This document shows, in pieces, positions 23,331 to 36,064 of a DNA stretch of 38,213 bases (position 1 is its first letter; each line of letters begins with the position of its first letter). The DNA is from Phycisphaerae bacterium. GTDB lineage: Bacteria > Planctomycetota > Phycisphaerae > UBA1845 > Fen-1342. The stretch spans positions 1-38,213 of the forward strand of contig JAUIEC010000026.1 in NCBI GenBank assembly GCA_030428945.1, in the 5' to 3' direction. The notes under the pieces were generated by a model, which ran no database searches, had not been told where the DNA came from, and was given only the letters and a program-made list of their open reading frames with translations. A program made the position numbers and the translations under genes.

Positions 23331-25031
23331 CTAAACCTCCAACCGGTTGAAGTGGCGGGTGCCGATCGCCATGGCGCCGCCGGCGACGACCACGCTGAAG
23401 GCGAGCATCGCGCCGACGAGCAGCCAGCCGTTGGTGGTCAACTGGTCCGGCAGGATCCAGTCCTTGGTGAACTCGTAGATGCTGAGCAGCGCCACCCCGG
23501 TCATCTCGATCCCGACGAAGACCATGCTGGCGATCAGGTTCAGCGTGCCCCCGAAGCCCGAGGCGATCCGGGCCGGGTTGCGATGGTGCAGGACCGGGAA
23601 CCGCGCGCCGAGCCCGATCGCCAGCCCGCTGAGCCCCACGCAGACCGCCAGGCACAGCAGCAGGTTGATCCGCGCCCAGATCGGCGGCAGCCCCAGCATC
23701 GTCACGGCGATCATCATCACCAGCCCGGCCGAGAGCCCGGTGACCGTCAGGGCGAAGACGAACTTGACCGCCAAGAAGACCCAGCGCGGCAGCGGCAGCA
23801 GTTCGACCAGCCACAACTGCTGGCTCTCGAGGCTCAGCAGCGGATAGACGAAGCGGCTCGTGAAGGTGGCCAGGATCAGGCTGACGGTCGTCAGGTTCAG
23901 GAACGCGATCAGGCTCTGGGTGTATTGCTGGTCGGCCTCGACCGGCAGGCGTTTCAGATTCAGGGCGTAGACGACCAGCAGCCCGAACATGATCAGCATC
24001 TGCGACCACTGCTTGGCGTCGCGGGCGAAGGCCCGCAGGTCCTTCAGCATGATGTGCTTCCAGGACGCCGGCAGGTAGAAGAACAGCACCCGGTTGGCCA
24101 GGTCGGTCACCCAGCCGCGCCGGATGATCGTCCGCAGGCGCCCGTGCTGGGCGCGACTGTACGCCTCGGCCCACGAGCCGCCCAGCACGTTGATCGTCAG
24201 CCAGGTCAGGAACAGCCCGTTGCCGAGCACGACCAGCAGGTAGAAGACACTTCGTTCGACCCGCTGGTTCATGGCCGCGACGATGCCCTTGGCCGTCCAG
24301 GTGCTCGGGAACAGCGGCTGCTTGACCGTTTCGAACTGTCGCCCGAGCGAGCGGAGCCACAGGTCGGAACCATCCGACAGGTCCACCAGCCGGACGACCC
24401 ACCAGAGCGCGATCAGCAGCACGATCAGTCCGGTGCTGATCGCCACCGCCAGCGGCCGGCGCGGCGCGTACATCGCGACCGCCCAGGCGGCCAGCAGTCC
24501 CAGGCAGCCGGGGATGATCACGAAGCAGACGAAGTGCAGGAAGAACAGCGGGTAGTAGTACCACTGCACGTCGCCGTTGCGGGCCACGCCCAGCATCAGC
24601 GGCACGCCCAGCAGCAGGAAACTCCAGCTCGAAAGGAACACGCTCTCGAGCCACTTGACCGCGACGACCTGCCGCGGCGCGACCGGCATGGTCAGCAGGT
24701 GGCTGGCCTCCTCGCGCCCGTAGAGCGAACCGAACATCAGGATCGCGTTCGAGAACGACAACATGATCGTCAGCACGATGAAGAAGTGCACGAACAGGTG
24801 CTCGTCGGCGACGATGCCGCGCAGCCCGTTGATCCGGGCCTGCTGCAGGCCGTAGTCCAGAATCACGTACAGCCCGAACCAGATCAGCCCCAGCAGGCCG
24901 GCCGCCGCCAGCGACCGCCACGGCGCTTCGTTCAACTGCTGGTCGATCAGGTTCCGCAACTGGAACAGCCGCGACTGGGCCAGCGCCGCGAAGCTGCTCC
25001 GATTCCGCGGTGGCAGCGGCCGGTCAGCCAT
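23331..25031 (-). CDS. ABC exporter permease (ABC-2-like)
   Basis: The protein has 566 residues and about 12 hydrophobic segments in two similar halves. The first half carries GSLYGREEASHLLTMPVAPRQVVAVKWLES and the second LESQQLWLVELLPLPRWVFLAVKF. This alternating pattern belongs to putative ABC exporter permeases of the ABC-2 superfamily. The ATG overlaps the ATPase gene by 8 bp (ATGGCTGA), so the pair forms one transporter. No substrate clue is visible beyond the membrane-anchored companion encoded upstream. Confidence 0.88.
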   Translation of the reverse strand: MADRPLPPRNRSSFAALAQSRLFQLRNLIDQQLNEAPWRSLAAAGLLGLIWFGLYVILDYGLQQARINGLRGIVADEHLFVHFFIVLTIMLSFSNAILMFGSLYGREEASHLLTMPVAPRQVVAVKWLESVFLSSWSFLLLGVPLMLGVARNGDVQWYYYPLFFLHFVCFVIIPGCLGLLAAWAVAMYAPRRPLAVAISTGLIVLLIALWWVVRLVDLSDGSDLWLRSLGRQFETVKQPLFPSTWTAKGIVAAMNQRVERSVFYLLVVLGNGLFLTWLTINVLGGSWAEAYSRAQHGRLRTIIRRGWVTDLANRVLFFYLPASWKHIMLKDLRAFARDAKQWSQMLIMFGLLVVYALNLKRLPVEADQQYTQSLIAFLNLTTVSLILATFTSRFVYPLLSLESQQLWLVELLPLPRWVFLAVKFVFALTVTGLSAGLVMMIAVTMLGLPPIWARINLLLCLAVCVGLSGLAIGLGARFPVLHHRNPARIASGFGGTLNLIASMVFVGIEMTGVALLSIYEFTKDWILPDQLTTNGWLLVGAMLAFSVVVAGGAMAIGTRHFNRLEV

Positions 25032-25800
25032 CGGCCTCGTCTCCGCTGGTCGTCAGCGACAGGAAGATGTCTTCCAGCCGGGCCGCATCCTCGCCGCTGC
25101 GAAGTTCGTCGAGGGTCCCCAGCGCCACCAGGCGGCCCTGGTGCAGAATCCCGATGCGGTCCGCGACGCTCTCGGCCACGTCCAGCGTGTGCGTGCTCAT
25201 GAAGACGGTGCCGCCGTTGTCGGCGATCTCGCGGAAGGTGTCCTTGATCACCCGGATCGTCCGCGGATCGAGCCCGACGATCGGCTCGTCGACCACCAGC
25301 AGGTCCGGGGCGTGAATCATCGCGGCCGCCAGGGCGACCTTCTGCTTCATGCCGTGGCTGTAGGACTCGGTCAACTGATCCAGGAACGGGCCCATCTCGA
25401 GGCGCTCGTCGAGCACCTCCATCCGCTCGGCCGCCAGTTGCTCGGGCACGCGGTACATGTCGCAGGCGAAGGCGATGAACTCCCGGCCGGTCAGCTTGTC
25501 GTAGAGGAACGGCTGGTCGGGGACGAAGGCGATCCGCTGCTTGGCCTGCTGCGGCTGACGCTGCATGTCGTGCCCGCAGATCGTCACGTGGCCGGTGTCC
25601 GAGCGGAGCAGGCCGGTGGTCATCTTCAGGGTGGTGGTCTTGCCGGCCCCGTTGGGCCCGAGAAAGGCGAAGACCTCGTGCCGCCGCAGGGTCAGCGACA
25701 GGTCGTGGACGGCCTGCTTGGGCCCGAACCGCTTGGAAACGTGATCGAGCACGACCGCCGGACGGTCCGCTGCCGCGTGCTGATGATCCTCTCCGGTCAC
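25024..25800 (-). CDS. ABC transporter ATP-binding protein (ABC-2 exporter type)
   Basis: The ATPase has 258 residues from GTG at 25800. Motifs are Walker A GPNGAGKTT (48-56), a signature variant YSHGMKQKV, Walker B LLVVDEPIVGLDP and H-loop MSTHTL. The signature variant is usual for ABC-2 exporters of the CcmA/NatA type. I chose GTG at 25800 because GGGGGGA lies just upstream, 19 bp after the preceding stop. A TTG at 25836 would extend the protein by 12 residues and overlap the upstream gene but has no ribosome site. It pairs with the permease by overlap. Confidence 0.9.
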   Translation of the reverse strand: MTGEDHQHAAADRPAVVLDHVSKRFGPKQAVHDLSLTLRRHEVFAFLGPNGAGKTTTLKMTTGLLRSDTGHVTICGHDMQRQPQQAKQRIAFVPDQPFLYDKLTGREFIAFACDMYRVPEQLAAERMEVLDERLEMGPFLDQLTESYSHGMKQKVALAAAMIHAPDLLVVDEPIVGLDPRTIRVIKDTFREIADNGGTVFMSTHTLDVAESVADRIGILHQGRLVALGTLDELRSGEDAARLEDIFLSLTTSGDEADG

Positions 25801-25819
25801 GATGGTCAGGGTCCCCCCG

Positions 25820-26656
25820 TCAGCGGACGTCGACAACGCTGCGGCGGGCGCGGGCCCGGGCGTTGTCGTCGAACGGCTCGCCTTGCAGTGTGATGCGCCC
25901 GAACGCGGGCAGAGTCAGTTCCTGGCGAAGGACCTCGCCGAGGGGCGAAATCCAGGCGCGGACGCGCTCGGCCTCGAGGACCTTGGCGCGGACCGAGATG
26001 CCCTGGTGCTCGATCTTCTCCTCGCCGGTGACCTGCACGATCATCGGGCGCGGCTCCATCCCCTGCCCCTGGATGCCGGGCAGCAGCATCGCCAGCGGAT
26101 CGAGCGTCTCGTGCCGCCAGGTCTGTCCGACCCGCAGGTCGCCGAGCCCCTGGAACGGCTGGCGGGCATCGCCGAGGGCCCGGGTCGCCTCGGCCGGCAG
26201 GATGAAGGTCCCCTGCCGCTGGTCGAAGGTCCAGTCGCAGGTGAACTCATCGGGGGGCAGGTATTCGCCGCGCACCCCGATGGTCATGCCGAGCCCGACC
26301 ACGTCCAGGTCGAGTTCCTCGAGCAGGCCTTCCTCGTTGTAGGCCAGCCGCAGGTCGATCCGCAGGTTCGGGGTCAGCGTCTCGCCGTTCAGCTTGAACT
26401 CGTCGAGCACGGTCATCGACTCGATGAAGAGCGTGTCCCCGATCCGCCAGGTCTCGCTCCAGACGCCGCCAAGCGAATCGCCGTCCGGGCCGTAGATGCC
26501 CAGGTACGCGGTCCGGGTCCAGCCCGGCTCGAGCTGCTCGACCGTCACGATCGGCGGCGCCCCCGCCGTCCAGGCCGGCACGACGTCCCGCATGATCAGC
26601 GCGGCATTGACGGCCAGCATGGCGACAAAGGTGAGCATTCCCAGCAGGCGGTTCAT
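25820..26656 (-). CDS. Conserved-looking membrane-anchored protein of unknown function, first gene of ABC operon
   Basis: The protein has 278 residues. An N-terminal membrane segment (about 4-22) is followed by a soluble, outward-facing beta-rich domain. It contains repeated strand patterns (TRTAYLGIYGPDGDSLGG, WRIGDTLFIES, LDLDVVGLGMTIGVRGEY). I do not recognise the family. It begins the operon, with a promoter at 26717-26746, and ends 19 bp before the ATPase gene, so it may be an accessory or substrate-contacting part of the exporter. The ATG at 26656 lacks a clear ribosome site; an in-frame GTG at 26713 lies too close to the -10 to be likely. Confidence 0.7.
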   Translation of the reverse strand: MNRLLGMLTFVAMLAVNAALIMRDVVPAWTAGAPPIVTVEQLEPGWTRTAYLGIYGPDGDSLGGVWSETWRIGDTLFIESMTVLDEFKLNGETLTPNLRIDLRLAYNEEGLLEELDLDVVGLGMTIGVRGEYLPPDEFTCDWTFDQRQGTFILPAEATRALGDARQPFQGLGDLRVGQTWRHETLDPLAMLLPGIQGQGMEPRPMIVQVTGEEKIEHQGISVRAKVLEAERVRAWISPLGEVLRQELTLPAFGRITLQGEPFDDNARARARRSVVDVR

Positions 26657-26716
26657 CGGCGGGTCCAGCGGTCCAGGTTCGGCAGGCGTGCCCGGTTCTT
26701 CGCGGTAAGTCACTGG

Positions 26717-26746
26717 ATTGTACGAAGCGGCCGCGCAGTCGGTCAA
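26717..26746 (-). promoter_or_regulatory. Promoter of the ABC exporter operon
   Basis: On the minus strand TTGACC (26741-26746) is followed after 18 nt by TACAAT (26717-26722), near consensus. It is divergent to the actA promoter, about 110 bp away. Confidence 0.7.
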
Positions 26747-26856
26747 TTCGGCCGGAAAGCCGTGCGTTGCGGGCCGTGCGGGGGGCGGCGGATGGCGGGC
26801 GTAACAGCAACCACGGCAGGCCCTTGGCGAAACTTCTGAAACCTGCAGCGGTGCAC

Positions 26857-26884
26857 TTGACCGACCCGAAGCAGTCTCTATGAT
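26857..26884 (+). promoter_or_regulatory. Promoter of the Alternative Complex III operon
   Basis: TTGACC (26857-26862) and TATGAT (26879-26884) have 16-nt spacing. The predicted leader is about 33 nt before the actA ATG. Ribosome binding sequence is poor there. Confidence 0.7.
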
Positions 26885-26923
26885 CCGGATGCTTTTTCGG
26901 TGGTCCAGAAGCGCAGAGCACCC

Positions 26924-27597
26924 ATGAAATCTGTTCCCGACCAGTTTCCCAAGTGGATGAACAGCCTTCGTACACTTATTGCCATAGGTGCCGGCGGAGG
27001 CGCGATTTACGTAGCAGGCATCATCACTTACGGCTTCACGCCGTATGCGACGGATGTCGGGTACATGCCCGAGCAGCCGATCCCGTACAGCCACGCGCTG
27101 CACGCCGGCAAGCTCGGCATCGACTGCCGCTACTGCCACAACACCGTCGAGCACGCGGCCAGCGCGGCGATCCCGCCGACGCAGACCTGTCTCGGCTGCC
27201 ACACGAACGTCAACGCGGGCAGCCAGCCCCTGTCGGAGAACGACAACCTGGCCCCGATCCGCGAGAGCCGCGACACCGGCGTGCCGATCGAGTGGGTCAA
27301 GATTCACGACCTGCCCGACTACGCCTACTTCAACCACAGTGCCCACGTCACCCGCGGGGTCGGCTGCGTCTCCTGTCACGGCCGGATCGACCGCATGGAA
27401 GTCGTCTACCAGGATCAGCCGCTGAGCATGAGCTGGTGCCTCGACTGCCACCGGAACCCCGAGCAGCACCTGCGCCCGGTCGATGAGGTCACCAACATGG
27501 AGTGGGACCCGCAGCTTGCGACCGGCCTGAGCCAGCTCGAACTCGGCAAGCAGCTCAAGCTTGAGAACCAGATCAACCCCTCAACGGATTGCTCCAC

Positions 27598-27610
<13 letters not shown>
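26924..27610 (+). CDS. actA: Alternative Complex III pentaheme cytochrome c subunit ActA
   Basis: The protein has 228 residues. An uncleaved N-terminal membrane anchor (about 14-38) is followed by five CxxCH haem sites at Cys68, Cys89, Cys148, Cys172 and Cys223, matching the pentahaem ActA of Rhodothermus and Flavobacterium. It sits on the outer face of the membrane and relays electrons from quinol oxidation. It is the first gene of the operon. Its last haem site overlaps the start of actB, with the actB ATG inside its final codons (13-nt overlap). Confidence 0.95.
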
Positions 27611-30729
<3,119 letters not shown>

Positions 30730-30755
30730 CCGTTATAGGAAGGTCGGGAGGAACC

Positions 30756-32168
30756 ATGGCGGTTACCGTCGGCGAATACGACAACACCTTCGAGACACCC
30801 GGAAAGCGGGCGCCGCTGGTCGTGGGCGACCACGACTTCGCGTCCGTGACCGAGGCGGTCTGCAATGTCAACGAACGGCCGATGCGCGAAATGCCGCTCA
30901 TCTGGTACGTGCTGTTCGGCATCGCGGTCGCCCTGACCGGTGTGCTGTTCGGCTCGATCGGCTACCTGTTCCTGACCGGCGTCGGCGTCTGGGGCGTCAA
31001 GAACCCGGCCGGGTGGGGCTTTGCGATCATCAACTTCGTCTTCTGGGTCGGCATCGGGCACGCCGGGACGCTGATCTCGGCGATCCTGTTCCTGTTCCGG
31101 CAGACCTGGCGGACGGCGATCAACCGCTTCGCCGAGGCGATGACGATCTTCGCGGTCATCTGCGCCCTGATCTTCCCCGGCATTCACGTCGGGCGCGTCT
31201 GGGTGGTCTACTGGATGCTGCCGCTGCCGAACCAGATGGCGATGTGGCCGCAGTTCCGCAGTCCGCTGCTGTGGGACGTCTTCGCGGTCAACACGTACTT
31301 TACCGTCTCGCTGCTGTTCTGGTACGTCGGGCTGATCCCGGACCTGGCGACGCTGCGCGACCGGGCCAGCGGGTTCCGCAAGTGGGCCTACGGGCTGTTC
31401 GCGCTCGGCTGGACCGGCGCCGCCCGGCACTGGCACCGCTACGAGCGGGCCTACCTGATCCTCGCGGCCCTCTCGACGCCGCTGGTGCTCAGCGTGCACT
31501 CGGTCGTCTCGTTCGACTTCGCCGTCTCGCAGGTCCCCGGCTGGCATACGACGATCTTCCCGCCCTACTTCGTGGCCGGTGCGATCTTCTCGGGCTTCGC
31601 GATGGTGCTGACGCTCGCGATTCCGACGCGGGCCCTGTTCAACATGAAGGACATCATCACCCTGCGGCACATCGAGAACATGAACAAGATCATTCTGCTG
31701 ACCGGCACGCTGGTCGGCTATGCCTACGCGATGGAGTTCTTCATCGCCTGGTACGGGCAGAACCCGAATGAGAAGTTCATCTTCATCGCCCGCGCCTTCG
31801 GCCCGTACGCCTGGGCCTACTGGACGATGATCTCCTGCAACGTGATCTTCCCGCAGCTCTTCTGGTTCAAGGCGATCCGCACCAACATCGCGATCACCTT
31901 CGTCATCTCGCTGCTGGTCAACGTCGGCATGTGGTTCGAACGCTACGTGATCGTGATCACCTCGCTCAGCCAGGACTTCCTGCCGTCAAGCTGGGACTAC
32001 TACTGGCCGACCACGCTCGACTGGCTGACCTTCATCGGCAGCTTCGGGCTGTTCTTCACGCTCTTCCTGCTGTTCATCCGCTTCCTGCCGATGATCGCCA
32101 TCGCCGAAATCAAGGGCGTCATGCCGCAGGCCCGCGCCGGTCACGACCAGGCCGACGGAGGACACTGA
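30756..32168 (+). CDS. actC: Alternative Complex III NrfD-like quinol-binding subunit ActC
   Basis: The protein has 470 residues and about ten membrane helices in the NrfD/PsrC fold. Typical segments are GWGFAIINFVFWVGIGHAGTLISAILFLFRQ, FPGIHVGRVW and FDFAVSQVPGWHTTIFPPYFVAGAIFSG. It binds menaquinol and, in current models, couples to proton movement together with ActF. GGGAGGAACC directly precedes the ATG. The gene lies 26 bp after actB. Confidence 0.95.
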   Translation: MAVTVGEYDNTFETPGKRAPLVVGDHDFASVTEAVCNVNERPMREMPLIWYVLFGIAVALTGVLFGSIGYLFLTGVGVWGVKNPAGWGFAIINFVFWVGIGHAGTLISAILFLFRQTWRTAINRFAEAMTIFAVICALIFPGIHVGRVWVVYWMLPLPNQMAMWPQFRSPLLWDVFAVNTYFTVSLLFWYVGLIPDLATLRDRASGFRKWAYGLFALGWTGAARHWHRYERAYLILAALSTPLVLSVHSVVSFDFAVSQVPGWHTTIFPPYFVAGAIFSGFAMVLTLAIPTRALFNMKDIITLRHIENMNKIILLTGTLVGYAYAMEFFIAWYGQNPNEKFIFIARAFGPYAWAYWTMISCNVIFPQLFWFKAIRTNIAITFVISLLVNVGMWFERYVIVITSLSQDFLPSSWDYYWPTTLDWLTFIGSFGLFFTLFLLFIRFLPMIAIAEIKGVMPQARAGHDQADGGH

Positions 32169-32172
32169 AACC

Positions 32173-33483
32173 ATGGCAACCATCCCCGCTGAAGCGACCG
32201 AACCGGCCGGAACCCGCGAGGGCATCCTCCGCGGAATGCTGGTCGAATTCGACACCCCCGGCCAACTGATCGCGGCCGCCAACCGGGTCCGCGAGGCCGG
32301 CTACAAGCGGTTCGACGCGCACTCGCCCTTCCCGATTCACGGGATCGACGAGGCCGTCGGCATCCGCATGACGATCCTCCCCTGGATCGTCATGGCCGGC
32401 GGCATGTTCGGCCTGCTGAACGGCCTGTTCCTGCAGTGGTACACCAACGCGGTCGACGCCGAGTCGCTCTCGCTGATCCCGACCTTCCTGCAGGGCTACA
32501 ACTACCTGGTCAGCGGCAAGCCCTACTTCAGCCTGCCGGCCAACATCCCGGTCATCTTCGAACTGACCATCCTGCTGTCGGCGATCGCGGCCGTGATCGG
32601 CATGCTGGTGCTCAACAACCTGCCGCTGTTCTACAACCCGGTCTTCAACGTCGCCCGCTTCCGCAAGGTGACCGACGACAAGTTCTTCCTGGTGGTCGAC
32701 GCCCGCGACAGCAAGTTCGACGCCCGGGCGACCGACGAACTGCTCAGCGGACTGGGCGGCACGGCGGTCGAGCCGATCCTCGAGTACCCGAGCCCCTCGG
32801 CCCTGCCCCGGCCGTTCCTGACGCTCGGCGTGATCGTCACGCTGGTCGCCCTGATCCCGCCGGCCCTGATCTGGAAGGCGTGGGTCTCGAAGTCGTCCAA
32901 ACCGCGGATCCACATCATCCAGGACATGGACAACCAGGCCAAGTTCAAGGACCAGCGGGCCTCGGTCCTGTTCGCCGACGGCCGCTCGATGCGTCCGCCG
33001 GTTCCCGGCACGGTCGCCCGCGGCGACCTGCAGCACGATGACCACTTCTTCCGCGGCATCGTCGGAGAAGCCTGGTCCACGACGTTCCCGCTGCACAAGC
33101 TGCCGGTCGACGACGCCCTGCTCGATCGCGGGCAGCAGCGCTTCGGCGTCTACTGCGCCCCGTGCCACGGTCTGACCGGCGACGGCCAGGGCCTGGTCAA
33201 CCAGCGGGCGATCGAACTCGGCGGCGCCTGGGTCCCGCCGGCCAACCTGCACGAGGCCCAGTACCGCGAGCGGGCCCTCGGGCACCTGTTCAACACGATC
33301 AGCAACGGGATCCGCTCGATGCCGCAGTACGGCGACGCGATCCCGCCGGCCGACCGCTGGGCGATCGTCGCCTACGTCCGGGCCCTGCAGCGCAGCCAGT
33401 TTGCCACCATCGACGACGTGCCCGCCGCCGAGCGGGCCCAGATGCCGTCGGCCGCCCGACCGGCCGAAGCGACCGAGGAGTAG
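32173..33483 (+). CDS. actDE: Fused Alternative Complex III subunits ActD (DUF3341) and ActE (monohaem cytochrome c)
   Basis: The protein has 436 residues. Residues 1-190 match ActD: GMLVEFDTPGQLIAAANRVREAGY, HSPFPIHGIDEAVG, then two membrane helices (about 72-95 and 132-155). A further helix (about 215-237) precedes a C-terminal cytochrome c with CAPCH (Cys328-His332) and a distal Met in RSMPQYGD. In Rhodothermus and Flavobacterium these are separate genes (actD, actE). Here one reading frame covers both with no stop or frameshift between. Start ATG at 32173 with GGAGGA upstream, four bases after actC. The fusion would fix the stoichiometry and place the haem next to ActA. Confidence 0.92.
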   Translation: MATIPAEATEPAGTREGILRGMLVEFDTPGQLIAAANRVREAGYKRFDAHSPFPIHGIDEAVGIRMTILPWIVMAGGMFGLLNGLFLQWYTNAVDAESLSLIPTFLQGYNYLVSGKPYFSLPANIPVIFELTILLSAIAAVIGMLVLNNLPLFYNPVFNVARFRKVTDDKFFLVVDARDSKFDARATDELLSGLGGTAVEPILEYPSPSALPRPFLTLGVIVTLVALIPPALIWKAWVSKSSKPRIHIIQDMDNQAKFKDQRASVLFADGRSMRPPVPGTVARGDLQHDDHFFRGIVGEAWSTTFPLHKLPVDDALLDRGQQRFGVYCAPCHGLTGDGQGLVNQRAIELGGAWVPPANLHEAQYRERALGHLFNTISNGIRSMPQYGDAIPPADRWAIVAYVRALQRSQFATIDDVPAAERAQMPSAARPAEATEE

Positions 33484-33489
33484 CCCCGC

Positions 33490-34776
<1,287 letters not shown>

Positions 34777-34790
34777 CGGGGCTGAAAGTC

Positions 34791-35135
34791 GTGGACCACG
34801 AACACCCGAATCCGAACCCGCACGACGATCCGTCGGCCGGTCCCCTGTTCTACGTGACGATCATCTCGACGATCCTGTTCGTCGCGACGGTCTTCGCGAT
34901 CGCCGCGCTATACTTTCAGGTGGAGATCGGGGAGACGAACCGCCAGCAGTACCAGACCGCCATCGGAACCGCCGAAAGCAACCGGGCCAACCAGGAAGTC
35001 ATCCTGAACACCGGCCCGCTCTGGACCGACAAGGCCGCCGGCACCGTCCAGGTTCCGATCGAAACTGCCAAGCAGGTCGTCGCCCGCGAACTGGCCGGCG
35101 GCGGGACGGGCCTGCCGCCCGCCACCGGAGGCTGA
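34791..35135 (+). CDS. Small single-span membrane protein in the respiratory operon
   Basis: The protein has 114 residues. The N-terminus is His/Asn/Pro/Asp-rich (about 1-17), one membrane helix follows (about 19-42), and then comes a soluble outer part with LNTGPLWTDKAAGTVQVPIETAKQVV. The start is GTG at 34791, with a weak ribosome site. I do not recognise a named family. Small single-helix subunits (ActG, ActH) exist in characterised Alternative Complex III, so it could be a structural subunit. It could equally be an assembly factor for the oxidase encoded downstream. Confidence 0.75.
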   Translation: MDHEHPNPNPHDDPSAGPLFYVTIISTILFVATVFAIAALYFQVEIGETNRQQYQTAIGTAESNRANQEVILNTGPLWTDKAAGTVQVPIETAKQVVARELAGGGTGLPPATGG

Positions 35136-35151
35136 AGCCGAGGCTGATCCG

Positions 35152-36030
35152 ATGCATGCCGCCCTGCGAACCTGCCTGTTGCTCGTCGCCCTGCTGACCC
35201 CGGCCGTGCCGGTCGTCGGACAGGTCGGCCGCGCCCCGTCGGGCGAACCGGCCGCGAATCCGATCCCGGAGACGCCGCCGGAACTGGAAGGCATCACGGT
35301 CGTGCAGAAGCTGGACGCCCAACTGCCGCTCGAAACGGTCTTCACCGACAGCACCGGCCGGCAGGTCCGGCTGGGCGACCTGTTCGAGGAAGGCCGCCCG
35401 GTCATCCTGACGATGAACTACTACCGCTGCCCGATGCTCTGCGGGCTGCTGCTCAACGGCATGGTCGACGCCCTCAAGGAGATCGACCTCGACCCGGGTC
35501 GCGACTTCACGCTGGTGACCGTCAGCTTCGACCCGCTCGAGAAGCCCAGCATCGCCAAGCCGAAGAAAAAGAACTACGTCACGGAGTACGGACACCCCAA
35601 CGCGGCCGCCGGCTGGCACTTCCTGACCGGCTCGCCCGAATCGATCCGGGCCCTGGCCAGCGCGACGGGCTTCCGCTTTCGCTGGAACGAGGCCCGCCAG
35701 GAGTGGGCCCATCCGTCGACGCTGATCCTGTGCACGCCGGAAGGCCGCATCTCGCGGTACCTGGGCGGCGTGTTCTTTGAACCGAAGGTGCTGCGACTGT
35801 CGCTGATCGAAGCGTCGGACGGCAAGATCGGAACCCTGTTCGACCAGGTCTTCCTGTCGTGCTTCCAGTGGCACCCGGAAAAGGGCTACACGGCCCAGAT
35901 GATGACGATCATGCGGCTGGGCGGCGGACTGACCGTGGCCGGGCTGGCGATCACGATTCTGATCCTGCGCCAGTTCGAAAGCTGGCGCAGGCGGCAGAGT
36001 CACGGAGATACGCCGACCGGGACCGCCTGA
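35152..36030 (+). CDS. sco: SCO1/SenC-family copper chaperone
   Basis: The protein has 292 residues. A signal peptide (1-23) is followed by a thioredoxin-like domain with the copper motif CPMLC (Cys93, Cys97) and the third ligand in AHPSTLILC (His187). A C-terminal membrane helix (about 255-280) anchors it, an arrangement seen in some SCO proteins. It delivers copper to the CuA site of the CoxB encoded next. Start ATG at 35152, 16 bp after the small membrane protein gene. Confidence 0.93.
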   Translation: MHAALRTCLLLVALLTPAVPVVGQVGRAPSGEPAANPIPETPPELEGITVVQKLDAQLPLETVFTDSTGRQVRLGDLFEEGRPVILTMNYYRCPMLCGLLLNGMVDALKEIDLDPGRDFTLVTVSFDPLEKPSIAKPKKKNYVTEYGHPNAAAGWHFLTGSPESIRALASATGFRFRWNEARQEWAHPSTLILCTPEGRISRYLGGVFFEPKVLRLSLIEASDGKIGTLFDQVFLSCFQWHPEKGYTAQMMTIMRLGGGLTVAGLAITILILRQFESWRRRQSHGDTPTGTA

Positions 36031-36064
36031 CGGTGCCGCGTCGCTTGCTGTGGAGCATGGTGCG

